Part shown: one piece after another, positions 9,123 through 15,999 of the stretch
Layout: each line of letters starts with the position of its first letter
Numbering within the stretch: position 1 is the first letter of the stretch
Assembly (NCBI GenBank): GCA_040255345.1
Contig: JBDZUV010000054.1
Location: forward strand, 1 to 19,333
DNA length: 19,333 nt
Source of the DNA: JAFDWI01 sp040255345
Lineage (GTDB): Bacteria; Actinomycetota; Acidimicrobiia; Acidimicrobiales; Iamiaceae
Direction of reading: 5' to 3'
Program-made: the position numbers and the translations under genes
The notes under the pieces: model-generated
Told to the model about the DNA's origin: nothing
The model's input: the letters and a program-made list of their open reading frames with translations, nothing else
The model's database searches: none

Positions 9123-10145
9123 GTGGCCGACCCCCGTGTGAGGCCTTCCGGGCGTGCCTCCGGTGAACCGGGCACGACTACTGTGACCGACGTGACCGAC
9201 GACGCCATCTCGGGTGCCCCGTCGTCACCTCGCCGGTCGGACGCGCGCACCACGCGTCGCCCGCTGGCGTTGGCGCTCCTCGTCGAAGCCCGGCCGAAGC
9301 AGTGGGCGAAGAACCTGCTTGTCGTCGCGGCACCGGCGGCCGCCAGTGTCCTGACCGAACGCACCGAACTGCTCCAGACCCTCGTGGCGTTCGTGGCGTT
9401 CTGCCTCGCCGCGTCCGGCACCTACTACCTGAACGACGCCGGCGACGCCGAAGCGGACCGCCGTCACCCGACCAAGCGGTTCCGGCCGATCGCCGCCGGG
9501 GAGATCCCGGTGCCACTCGCACAGGCGGTCGGCGCAACGCTCATCGCCTCGGGTGTGGCGATCTCGTTCCTCGCGCACTGGCAGCTCGCGGTCACCGTGG
9601 TCGGCTATGTCGTGCTCACCACGGCCTACACCGTGTGGTTGAAGCACATCGTGATCTTCGACGTGGTCGCCGTCGCCGCAGGCTTCGTGTTGCGCGCCAT
9701 CGCCGGCGCCGCCGCGACCGACGTGGAGATCTCCAACTGGTTCTTCATCGTCGCGACCTTCGGGTCGCTGTTCATGGTCGCCGGCAAACGCCACGCCGAA
9801 GTGCGCGAGGTGAACGGCGAACCGGGCTCGACCCGGGCAACCCTGTCGGAGTATTCGACGTCGTATCTGGAGTACCTCCGGTCGGTTTCGACGGGGGTGG
9901 TGCTCGTCGCCTACTGCCTGTGGGCGTTCGAGAAGGCCGACCTCGCCCGCCTCACACGGGCGCAGCCGGTGCCGTGGTTCCAGTTGTCGATCGTTCCCTT
10001 CGCCATCGCGATCCTGCGCTACGCGTATCTGGTCGACCGGGGCCAGGGGGGCGCTCCCGAGGACGTCGTTCTCTCGGACCGGGTGCTGATCGGGCTGGGT
10101 GTGGTGTGGGCGGCACTGTTCGCGATCGGGTTGCGCGCCTCATGA
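9123..10145 (+). CDS. ubiA: Decaprenyl-phosphate phosphoribosyltransferase (UbiA family)
   Basis: A polytopic membrane prenyltransferase close to Rv3806c, which joins 5-phosphoribosyl pyrophosphate to decaprenyl phosphate, the first step of DPA synthesis. The first Asp-rich motif is NDAGDAEAD (104-112), followed directly by the diagnostic RRHPTKRFRPIAAGEIP. Later come the second-motif helix DVVAVAAGFVLRAIAGAAAT and GSLFMVAGKRHAEV. About eight to nine membrane segments follow a soluble N-terminus. The start is uncertain: GTG 9123 lies 1 base after the dprE2 stop and gives 340 residues with an N-terminal extension of about 35 relative to Rv3806c. GTG 9183 or 9192 would be closer to the family length, and a TACTGT box ends 7 bases before 9192. 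The stop overlaps the dprE1 start (ATGA), indicating translational coupling. Confidence 0.92.
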   Translation: MADPRVRPSGRASGEPGTTTVTDVTDDAISGAPSSPRRSDARTTRRPLALALLVEARPKQWAKNLLVVAAPAAASVLTERTELLQTLVAFVAFCLAASGTYYLNDAGDAEADRRHPTKRFRPIAAGEIPVPLAQAVGATLIASGVAISFLAHWQLAVTVVGYVVLTTAYTVWLKHIVIFDVVAVAAGFVLRAIAGAAATDVEISNWFFIVATFGSLFMVAGKRHAEVREVNGEPGSTRATLSEYSTSYLEYLRSVSTGVVLVAYCLWAFEKADLARLTRAQPVPWFQLSIVPFAIAILRYAYLVDRGQGGAPEDVVLSDRVLIGLGVVWAALFAIGLRAS

Positions 10146-11494
10146 GCCCCAGCACGGTCACCGGCTGGGGACGGACACCGCCGTCGACCGCACGCCTGCT
10201 GCGCCCGTCACGACCCGACCAGGTCGTCGAGATGGTCGCCGGTGCCGGTACGCGAGGGGTGATCCCGCGGGGTCTGGGGCGCAGCTACGGCGACCCCGCC
10301 CAGAACGCCGGCGGCACCGTGCTCGACATGACCGGCCTGTCGGCGATCACCGCTTTCGACCGCACCGCCGGCGTGGTGACGGCGCTGGGTGGCACGTCAC
10401 TGGGTGACCTGATGCGGTGGCTGATTCCCGAAGGCTGGTTCGTACCGGTCACCCCCGGTACCCGCCACGTGACCGTCGGCGGCGCCATCGCGAACGACAT
10501 CCACGGCAAGAACCATCACGTGGTCGGATCCTGGGGACGCCATGTCACCTCGATGACCCTGGCCACGCCGGCGCGGGGCGTGGTCACGGTCACCCCGGAT
10601 CGCGACGCGGACCTGTTCTGGGCGACGGTGGGCGGGTTGGGGCTCACCGGCGTGATCGTCGATGCCACGTTCTCGCTGCACCGCATCGCCACGTCGAGCA
10701 TCGTCGCCGACACCGACAAGACCCACACGGCCGAAGCGGTCATGGATCTGATGACGTCGGGCGACGCCGCGTATGAGTACTCGGTGGCCTGGATCGACCT
10801 GTCGTCGACCGGGTCGCGGCTCGGACGCTCGGTGCTGGAGCGGGGGCGCTTCGCCGAGGTCGACGAGCTGCCGGCCGAGCAGCAGCACGACCCCCTCGCG
10901 TACGAACCGCGTGAGCTGCTGGCGATGCCGGTGGTCGCGCCCCGGGGGCTGCTCAACCCGTTGGCGGTGCGCGCGTTGAACGAAGCGTGGTATCTGAAAT
11001 CACCCAGACAGCGCCGCGGGCGACTGCTGACGATCCCCTGGTACTTCCACCCGCTCGACATGTTCCGCCACTGGAATCGTGGTTACGGCCCCGCGGGGTT
11101 GCTGCAGTGGCAGGTCGTCGTGCCCCTCGGCCAAGAGGAGACCCTGCATCGGATCATCGCCGAACTGGCTGCGACGCAGGTCGCCTCGATCGTGAACGTC
11201 CTGAAACGCTTCGGCCCCGGCGACCCGGGTTTCCTGTCGTTTCCCCGTGAGGGATGGACCCTGTCGGTCGACCTCGCGGCCGAGGTGACCCGGGCGGCCC
11301 CGGTGCTCGACCGCATCGACCGTTGGGTGCTCGAGGCCGGTGGCCGTCACTATCTCGCCAAAGACTCCCGGATGCGCCCGGAGACGTTCGCAGCGGGCTA
11401 CCCGCGCCTGGACGAGTTCAACGCGGTGCGGGCCACGGTCGACCCCGATCACGTGCTGCGCAGCGATCTGGCCCGCCGCCTCGGCCTGGTCTGA
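10142..11494 (+). CDS. dprE1: Decaprenylphosphoryl-beta-D-ribose 2'-oxidase
   Basis: The 450-residue FAD enzyme (461 in M. tuberculosis) aligns over its length with DprE1 (Rv3790). The FAD domain shows GRSYGD (46-51), VTVGGAIANDIHGKNHH (110-126) and WATVGGLGLTG (160-170). The substrate domain shows YFHPLDMFRHWNRGYGPAGLLQ (301-322) and YLAKDSR with the catalytic lysine at 407. It oxidises the 2'-hydroxyl of decaprenylphosphoryl ribose; DprE2 then reduces the ketone, giving net epimerisation to DPA. The residue aligned with mycobacterial Cys387, the covalent target of benzothiazinones, is Ser375 (GWTLSVDL against GWNICVDF), so this enzyme should lack covalent inhibition. ATG 10142 overlaps the preceding stop by ATGA, fixing the start. 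A 106-base gap separates it from the mscL stop on the other strand. Confidence 0.95.
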   Translation: MSPSTVTGWGRTPPSTARLLRPSRPDQVVEMVAGAGTRGVIPRGLGRSYGDPAQNAGGTVLDMTGLSAITAFDRTAGVVTALGGTSLGDLMRWLIPEGWFVPVTPGTRHVTVGGAIANDIHGKNHHVVGSWGRHVTSMTLATPARGVVTVTPDRDADLFWATVGGLGLTGVIVDATFSLHRIATSSIVADTDKTHTAEAVMDLMTSGDAAYEYSVAWIDLSSTGSRLGRSVLERGRFAEVDELPAEQQHDPLAYEPRELLAMPVVAPRGLLNPLAVRALNEAWYLKSPRQRRGRLLTIPWYFHPLDMFRHWNRGYGPAGLLQWQVVVPLGQEETLHRIIAELAATQVASIVNVLKRFGPGDPGFLSFPREGWTLSVDLAAEVTRAAPVLDRIDRWVLEAGGRHYLAKDSRMRPETFAAGYPRLDEFNAVRATVDPDHVLRSDLARRLGLV

Positions 11495-11600
11495 CCACCG
11501 TTCGGCCGACCGGGCGTACCGATCTCGGGCCCGTGCCGCCACCGAACGTGCCGGGCGCCGGCTCCGGACCCGGGCTCCCATCGCGGGCGACCGGCCCGCT

Positions 11601-11963
11601 CTACCGGCTCTGCAGGGCGTCGCGGATCTCGGTGAGGAGTCGGGTCTGGTCGTCGAGCTCCTCTTCCACGTCGGAGTCCCTTCTGATCGCGTTGTAGGCC
11701 TTGACGACCAGGAACATCGCGAGCGCGACGATCAGGAAGGCGATCACCGCGTTCAGGAACGAGCCGTACCTGATCACCGAATCGTTGATCGTGAACGACA
11801 GGTTCGAGAAGTCCGGCTCACCGACGATCATCGCGACGATCTGCATGAGGATGTCGTCGGTGAACGACTTGACCAGCGCCGCGAACGCGGTGCCCAAGAC
11901 GAATGCGACCGCCATGTCGACCAGATTTCCCTGGTTGATGAATTCCTTGAATTCCTTGATCAC
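11601..11963 (-). CDS. mscL: Large-conductance mechanosensitive channel
   Basis: The 120-residue protein is a typical MscL: an amphipathic N-terminal helix (MIKEFKEFINQGNLVDMA), the pore-lining first helix VAFVLGTAFAALVKSFTDDI, a periplasmic loop (about 50-63), the second helix (about 68-92) and the charged cytoplasmic bundle EEELDDQTRLLTEIRDALQS. Homopentamers open under membrane tension to release solutes after osmotic downshock. The start is GTG 11963, supported by AGGAGG 6 bases upstream. A TAGGCA at 11985-11990 (minus strand) is a possible -10 box. It is divergent from the HAD gene and convergent with dprE1, so it is transcribed alone. Confidence 0.96.
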   Translation of the reverse strand: MIKEFKEFINQGNLVDMAVAFVLGTAFAALVKSFTDDILMQIVAMIVGEPDFSNLSFTINDSVIRYGSFLNAVIAFLIVALAMFLVVKAYNAIRRDSDVEEELDDQTRLLTEIRDALQSR

Positions 11964-11969
11964 TGCTCG

Positions 11970-11975
11970 CCTCCT
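11970..11975 (-). promoter_or_regulatory. Shine-Dalgarno sequence of mscL
   Basis: AGGAGG with 6-base spacing to GTG 11963, the strongest ribosome-binding site in the window. It fixes the non-ATG start and contrasts with the leaderless genes around it. Confidence 0.75.
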
Positions 11976-12002
11976 GGATCGCGTTGCCTACCCGACGGCA
12001 TC

Positions 12003-12008
12003 TAGTGT
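12003..12008 (+). promoter_or_regulatory. Putative -10 box (TAGTGT) for the HAD phosphatase
   Basis: TAGTGT ends 5 bases before ATG 12014 and 8 bases before the adjacent in-frame GTG 12017. Either would give a leaderless mRNA. There is no Shine-Dalgarno-like sequence between them. Confidence 0.45.
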
Positions 12009-12013
12009 GCCCC

Positions 12014-12685
12014 ATGGTGACCTCCGAACTCCACGACCTCTGGGCCGAACGGCCCACGATCGGTGTCGCTGCGTTCGACTTCGACCGGACGCTGACCCGG
12101 CGAGACACGCTCCTCCCGTTCCTCGGCCGCCTGGCGGGGCGGCGCAGGCTGGCACTCGCGCTGGCCGCGCAGGCACGGCGTTACCGACAGGATCAGGACG
12201 CCGCGAAGCTCGACCTGCTGCGTCGGCTGACCGCCGGCGTCTCCCGCGAAGAGTTCGATCTCGCGGGTCGCGACTATGCGGTCGGCCTGCACCACCACCT
12301 ACGCCCCGACATGATGGCGAGGCTGCGTTGGCACCGCAGTGAAGGGCATCGCCTCGTCATCGTGTCCGCGTCACTGGGAACCTATCTGCGCCCCTTCGGG
12401 GTGACGCTCGGTGTCGACGACGTGCTGGCGGTCGAACTCGACACGACACCAGCGGGGCTGCTCACCGGGCACGTCACCGGCGGCATCAACACGCGTGGTG
12501 CCGAGAAGTCGCGCCGCCTCACGGCCTGGTTGGCCGAGGCGATCCCCACGGGTGCCACCCCCGAGATCTGGGCCTACGGGGATTCCAGCGGCGACGACGA
12601 ACTCCTGGGGATGGCCGACCACCCGGTCCGGGTCACCCGCGACCCCGTCACGGGCACACCCGCCGACGAGCCCACCCGCCACTAG
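12014..12685 (+). CDS. HAD-IB (SerB-like) phosphatase
   Basis: The 223-residue protein shows all four haloacid dehalogenase motifs: FDFDRTLTRRD with nucleophile Asp22 and acid/base Asp24, IVSASLGTYL with Ser118 (motif II), Lys165 (motif III) and AYGDSSGDDELL with Asp190 and Asp194 (motif IV). The helical cap between motifs I and II (about 30-110) places it in subfamily IB, related to phosphoserine phosphatase and to lipid or sugar phosphatases. It is cytoplasmic, with no signal or membrane helix. The substrate is not shown by sequence. It lies about 520 bases beyond dprE1 on the same strand but has its own TAGTGT box, and mscL intervenes on the other strand. DPA synthesis needs a phosphatase for decaprenylphosphoryl-5-phosphoribose, and no PAP2-type gene is present here, so this is a candidate only. 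Confidence 0.85.
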   Translation: MVTSELHDLWAERPTIGVAAFDFDRTLTRRDTLLPFLGRLAGRRRLALALAAQARRYRQDQDAAKLDLLRRLTAGVSREEFDLAGRDYAVGLHHHLRPDMMARLRWHRSEGHRLVIVSASLGTYLRPFGVTLGVDDVLAVELDTTPAGLLTGHVTGGINTRGAEKSRRLTAWLAEAIPTGATPEIWAYGDSSGDDELLGMADHPVRVTRDPVTGTPADEPTRH

Positions 12686-12697
12686 TGCTGTGGCCGC

Positions 12698-12733
12698 GGC
12701 CGGCGGGCGCCACTTCGGCGAGACCCGCCGGCC
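12698..12733. terminator. Strong bidirectional hairpin between convergent genes
   Basis: GGCCGGCGGG (12698-12707) and CCCGCCGGCC (12724-12733) form a perfect 10-bp stem. The loop holds a further inner stem CGCC/GGCG. The structure sits between the HAD stop (12685) and the SDR stop (12750) on opposite strands, so it can end both transcripts. There is no T-tract, usual for high-GC actinobacterial terminators. Confidence 0.7.
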
Positions 12734-12749
12734 GGTCGGACCACGACGG

Positions 12750-13526
12750 TCACTTGGGCTGCAGACGGGCCCCTCCGTCGAGACGGATCGTCTCGGCGTT
12801 CATGTAGCTGTTCGACAGCAGGTGGACGGCCAGCGCGGCGAACTCGCCGGCATAGCCGAGCCGCTTGGGGAACAGCACGTCCTTGCGCAGCTTGTCCTTG
12901 AACTGCTCGGAGAATTCGCCCTCGCCGTAGATGGGGGTGTCGATCAGCCCCGGGGCGATCGTGTTCACCCGGATCCCCACCGCGGACAGGTCACGGGCGA
13001 CGGGTAGAGTCATGCCGACGACGCCTCCCTTCGACGACGAATACGACGCCTGGCCGATCTGACCGTCGAACGCCGCCAGCGACGCCGTGTTCACGATGGC
13101 ACCGTGCTCGTTGTCGTCGAGTGGCTCTTCCTTGGACATGGCCGTCGCTGCGAGCCGCACGCAGTTGAACGTGCCGACGAGGTTCACTTCGATCACCTTG
13201 CGGTACACGTCGAGGTCGTGGGCCGAGGCGTACTCGCCGTCTTTGCCGATCGTCCGGGTCGCCCAGCCGATGCCGGCACAGTTGACCAGGGCCCGCAACG
13301 GACCGAGGTCCTTCGCGGCCTCGCAGGCCTCGATGACCTGGTCGGTGTCGGTCACGTCGACATGCACGAATGCCCCGCTGATCTCGGAGGCGACGGCAGC
13401 GCCCTTGTCGTCGTTCATGTCCGCGATGACGACCTTTGCACCACGTTCGGCGAGCAGGCGACTCGTCGCCTCTCCCAGACCGGATGCACCGCCGGTGACG
13501 ATTGCTGAAATACCATTGAGTTCCAT
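12750..13526 (-). CDS. HSD10-like short-chain dehydrogenase (probable 3-hydroxyacyl-CoA dehydrogenase)
   Basis: The 258-residue SDR resembles human HSD17B10 strongly: TGGASGLG (11-18), Asp36 at the end of the second strand (NAD preference), VNCAGIG (81-87), NLVGTFNCVRLA (115-126), NTASLAAFDGQIGQASYSSSKGG with Ser149, Tyr162 and Lys166, then VGMTLPVARDL, IRVNTIAPGL, PKRLG and the C-terminal IRLDGGARLQPK. This subgroup oxidises 3-hydroxyacyl-CoA, including the 2-methyl-branched form, in fatty acid and isoleucine breakdown; related bacterial enzymes act on steroids. Substrate here is inferred. The start is ATG 13526, with TAGGCT ending 6 bases upstream and no Shine-Dalgarno, so leaderless. It is convergent with the HAD gene and divergent from the J-domain gene. 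Confidence 0.92.
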   Translation of the reverse strand: MELNGISAIVTGGASGLGEATSRLLAERGAKVVIADMNDDKGAAVASEISGAFVHVDVTDTDQVIEACEAAKDLGPLRALVNCAGIGWATRTIGKDGEYASAHDLDVYRKVIEVNLVGTFNCVRLAATAMSKEEPLDDNEHGAIVNTASLAAFDGQIGQASYSSSKGGVVGMTLPVARDLSAVGIRVNTIAPGLIDTPIYGEGEFSEQFKDKLRKDVLFPKRLGYAGEFAALAVHLLSNSYMNAETIRLDGGARLQPK

Positions 13527-13532
13527 TCGCCG

Positions 13533-13538
13533 AGCCTA
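13533..13538 (-). promoter_or_regulatory. Putative -10 box (TAGGCT) for the HSD10-like gene
   Basis: The same hexamer as upstream of the first SDR gene, ending 6 bases before ATG 13526 on the minus strand, so the transcript would start at the initiation codon. Confidence 0.5.
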
Positions 13539-13604
13539 TTGAGTGCCCGGGTGCCACCCAAAGAGCCGAACGCCCCGCGACCGCACGCCGGCCACCGTCT
13601 CCGA

Positions 13605-13610
13605 TAGCAT
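13605..13610 (+). promoter_or_regulatory. Putative -10 box (TAGCAT) for the J-domain gene
   Basis: TAGCAT lies 50 bases before ATG 13661, giving a predicted leader of about 43 bases that carries a GGAGG at 13649-13653. No -35 element is recognisable. Confidence 0.4.
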
Positions 13611-13660
13611 CGCCGTCCGCGATGTGCAGTGATGGAGTGCAAGGTGATGGAGGTCACGAA

Positions 13661-14134
13661 ATGGCGTTGTTCAAACGCAGCAGTTCAACAGACGACGACA
13701 TGGTCAGCCTGGCCGACGACGACCATGCATGGTGGGCGAGCCGGGACGAGCTCCAGCGGCCGTTCGTGCCCAGCGACCGAGTGCCACCGGCCGCGCCGAG
13801 CACCGGGCCCGGCCCCGCGACGTCCGGATCGTTCACCGACCGGTATTCGACCGACTCGCTGTTCAACTGGGCGTCCAGTTCGGAACCCGACGATCCGACT
13901 CACGGCGGCACCGGTCTGCCGCTCGATCCGTACCGGGTCCTCGGGCTGCAGCCGGGCGCGTCGCTGAGCGAGGTCGTGGCCGCTCATCGAACCCTCGCCA
14001 AGCGCTACCACCCCGATCAGCTGTTCGACGCCGATGAGGCCGAACGTCTCGCCGCCGCGCAGACGATGAGCACGATCAACGGCGCGTACCACGAACTGCG
14101 GACCCGGCTGATGGGTGACCCCGGCTCGCAGTGA
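13661..14134 (+). CDS. Small protein with a C-terminal J domain
   Basis: The 157-residue protein ends in a J domain (about 88-150): DPYRVLGLQPGASLSEVVAAHRTLAKRYHPDQ with the HPD tripeptide at 117-119, and a final helix TMSTINGAYHELRTRL. J domains stimulate Hsp70 (DnaK) ATPase. The N-terminal 87 residues are acidic, then Pro/Ser/Gly-rich and probably disordered, with aromatic spots HAWWASRDEL and DSLFNWASS that may be short binding motifs. It lacks the G/F region, zinc finger and client-binding domain of DnaJ. The start at ATG 13661 is fixed by GGAGG at 13649-13653, 7 bases upstream; an in-frame ATG at 13622 is not supported. The client or pathway cannot be told. Confidence 0.85.
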   Translation: MALFKRSSSTDDDMVSLADDDHAWWASRDELQRPFVPSDRVPPAAPSTGPGPATSGSFTDRYSTDSLFNWASSSEPDDPTHGGTGLPLDPYRVLGLQPGASLSEVVAAHRTLAKRYHPDQLFDADEAERLAAAQTMSTINGAYHELRTRLMGDPGSQ

Positions 14135-14137
14135 GCC

Positions 14138-14167
14138 GGCGGGCCGGCGTACCGGTCCGGCGCCGCC
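14138..14167. terminator. Bidirectional hairpin between J-domain gene and ABC ATPase gene
   Basis: GGCGGGCCGG (14138-14147) pairs with CCGGCGCCGCC (14157-14167) with one bulged G at 14162 and a 9-base loop. It lies just after the J-domain stop (14134) and before the convergent ABC ATPase stop (14180), so it can serve both. Confidence 0.6.
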
Positions 14168-14179
14168 GCAGCGCGGCCC

Positions 14180-14857
14180 TCATGCGGCGAGGATCTGGCC
14201 GTCCACGAGACGGAGGGTCCGGTCCGACAGGTCGTACAGCCGGGGGTCGTGACTGACGCTCAACACCGAGACCCCTTCGTCGTCTGCCAGGGACCGCAGG
14301 TGGGCAGCGACGACCTTCGCCGCCTCGTCGTCGAGACTGCCGGTCGGTTCGTCGGCCAGCAACAACGGCGGGTTGTTCGCCAGGCCCCGCGCCAGCGCGA
14401 CCCGGGACCGCTCGCCGCCGGAGAGCTGCGGCGGGCGCCGTCGGGCCCGGCGTTCCAGGTCGAAAGAACGCAACAGGTCCATCGCCCGCTCCCGGCGCTC
14501 GGCACGGGACCGACCGGTCGAGAACATCGCCAATTCGACATTCTGGACGGCGGTCAGCCGCGGAATCAGATTGTGCAACTGGAACACGATCCCGACGTGT
14601 TCTCGCCGGAACCGACTCGTGCCCGCCTGACCGTGCGAGCTCAGCGTGACACCGTCGATCTCGATCGAACCGGCATCCGGCGCGTCGAGGGCGCCGAGCA
14701 GGTGGAGCAAGGTGGACTTGCCGGCGCCCGAACGGCCGGTGAGGGTGACGAACTCGCCACGGCGGACGGTCAGGTCGACGCCGTCGAGCACGGTGTCGGG
14801 TCCGTAGCGTTTCACCAGACCGGTGACCCGCACGACGGGATCTGCGTGCTCATTCAT
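14180..14857 (-). CDS. ABC transporter ATP-binding protein (MacB/LolD type)
   Basis: The 225-residue ATPase has Walker A GRSGAGKST (41-49), the Q-loop Gln93 in VFQLHNLIP, the signature LSGGE (145-149), Walker B LLLADE (165-170), the D-loop GSLDDE and the H-loop histidine in VSHDPRL. Length and sequence fit the LolD/MacB/FtsE class, which works with FtsX-like permeases in lipoprotein transport, peptide or lipid export or signalling rather than ordinary import. The start ATG 14857 overlaps the permease stop by 8 bases, so the two are translationally coupled and form one transporter. A further in-frame start at 14914 lies inside the permease gene and is not needed. Substrate unknown. Confidence 0.94.
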   Translation of the reverse strand: MNEHADPVVRVTGLVKRYGPDTVLDGVDLTVRRGEFVTLTGRSGAGKSTLLHLLGALDAPDAGSIEIDGVTLSSHGQAGTSRFRREHVGIVFQLHNLIPRLTAVQNVELAMFSTGRSRAERRERAMDLLRSFDLERRARRRPPQLSGGERSRVALARGLANNPPLLLADEPTGSLDDEAAKVVAAHLRSLADDEGVSVLSVSHDPRLYDLSDRTLRLVDGQILAA

Positions 14858-15974
14858 GGCGCATCGCCTCGAGTGGAGAGATGAATGCGGCGCGCACCGC
14901 CGGGTACAGCGCACCGATCAGCGCCACCCCGATCGCGAAGTACAACGACCGGGCGAAGATGCCCGCCGGCCATTCCGGGGTGAAGAACCCGCGCAGCGAG
15001 CCGAGGTTCTGCAACACGTTCACCGCGGCCCATCCCAACACCAGTCCGATCGCGGCGCCGACCACACCGACCATCAGCGCTTCGCCGAGTACCAGCAGGA
15101 CGATCCGCGGTCGCGCCCATCCGATCGACCGCAGTACCCCGAACTCGCGGATCCGTTCGAAGAACGACAGCAACGTCGTGTTCAACACCCCGGAGATCGC
15201 GATGACCGCGGCCAGGATCGTGCCGCCCGTGTTGGCGGCGTCGACCAGGGTGAGGGTGTTGTTGCTGCGGCCGAAGTCGGTCAACGACGCGATCGGCGCG
15301 TACTGGACGTAGGTCTGCGCGATCCGTTGCTTCACCGTGGCCACCGGCACGCCGGGATCGACCTTGGCGAATCCGAGCGTCACGTACCCCGGCACCTGGT
15401 TCTCGGCCTGCAGGGTCGACAGCGGGAACATGATCGTGGAGTCACCGAACGAGATACCGGTGCGGTAGAGCCCGACGACCCTCCGGGTCTTGCCGCCGAT
15501 CTGGAGGGTGTCACCCACCGTCTTGTCGATGCTCTCCGCGAGTGCGAAGCCGAGCATCACCTCGTTTGGCGAGTGGGGTGCGTAGCTGCGACCCTTCAGC
15601 ACGATCACGCCGAACGGCTTCTGGTTGGCCGGGTCGAGCCCCACCTCGATCACCGCCGGATGCGACGAGTCGTACTTGTCGGTCTCGATGAGTGCCCCGA
15701 TGAGACTGTCGACGCCCCGGACTTTGCCCATGGCCGTCAGATCGTTCTGCGCGATCACGCTCTCGAGTGGGTTGGCGCCTTTCTGGACGATCGTGAAGTC
15801 GGCCTTGCCGACCTGCAGGATCTCGGTCGCGCTCGACCGGAGCGACGTGGTCAGCACGCCGAGTGCCAGCACGGCCATCACCCCGATCGCCACGGCCCCG
15901 GCGGTCAGGAGAGCCCGTAGCTTGTGGGCGAAGACGTTGTGGAAGATCAACCCGAGAAACGTCACAGGGCCCAC
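14850..15974 (-). CDS. FtsX-like ABC transporter permease (MacB type)
   Basis: The 374-residue membrane protein has the MacB/LolE layout: one N-terminal helix (about 21-45), a large extracytoplasmic MacB_PCD-like domain (about 45-250) with alternating strands, and three C-terminal helices (about 251-272, 295-325, 342-365) ending in the coupling motif RAAFISPLEAMRHE typical of the family. PRIVLLVLGEALMVGVVGAAIGLVLGW is the characteristic helix region. GTG 15974 has GGAGG only 3 bases upstream; GTG 15965, three codons later, has 12-base spacing, so either may be used. A TAGCAT at 16013-16018, inside the end of rnhA, is a possible separate promoter. With the overlapping ATPase it forms a type VII ABC system (mechanotransmission). 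No periplasmic MacA-like partner is present. Confidence 0.92.
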   Translation of the reverse strand: MGPVTFLGLIFHNVFAHKLRALLTAGAVAIGVMAVLALGVLTTSLRSSATEILQVGKADFTIVQKGANPLESVIAQNDLTAMGKVRGVDSLIGALIETDKYDSSHPAVIEVGLDPANQKPFGVIVLKGRSYAPHSPNEVMLGFALAESIDKTVGDTLQIGGKTRRVVGLYRTGISFGDSTIMFPLSTLQAENQVPGYVTLGFAKVDPGVPVATVKQRIAQTYVQYAPIASLTDFGRSNNTLTLVDAANTGGTILAAVIAISGVLNTTLLSFFERIREFGVLRSIGWARPRIVLLVLGEALMVGVVGAAIGLVLGWAAVNVLQNLGSLRGFFTPEWPAGIFARSLYFAIGVALIGALYPAVRAAFISPLEAMRHE

Positions 15975-15999
15975 TCACCTCCGATCGCCGGCCAGGCTC

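Noticed and set aside
9302..10141. Upstream extension of the dprE1 frame through the ubiA gene (open from 9302)
   Set aside because: The extra residues are Arg/Pro-rich shadow sequence of ubiA. The ATGA overlap and family length set the start at 10142.
11499..11548. Inverted repeat CGTTCGG/CCGAACG after dprE1 as a terminator
   Set aside because: The loop is 36 bases and the arms only 7 bp. It is rightly placed between dprE1 and mscL but too weak to list as a feature.
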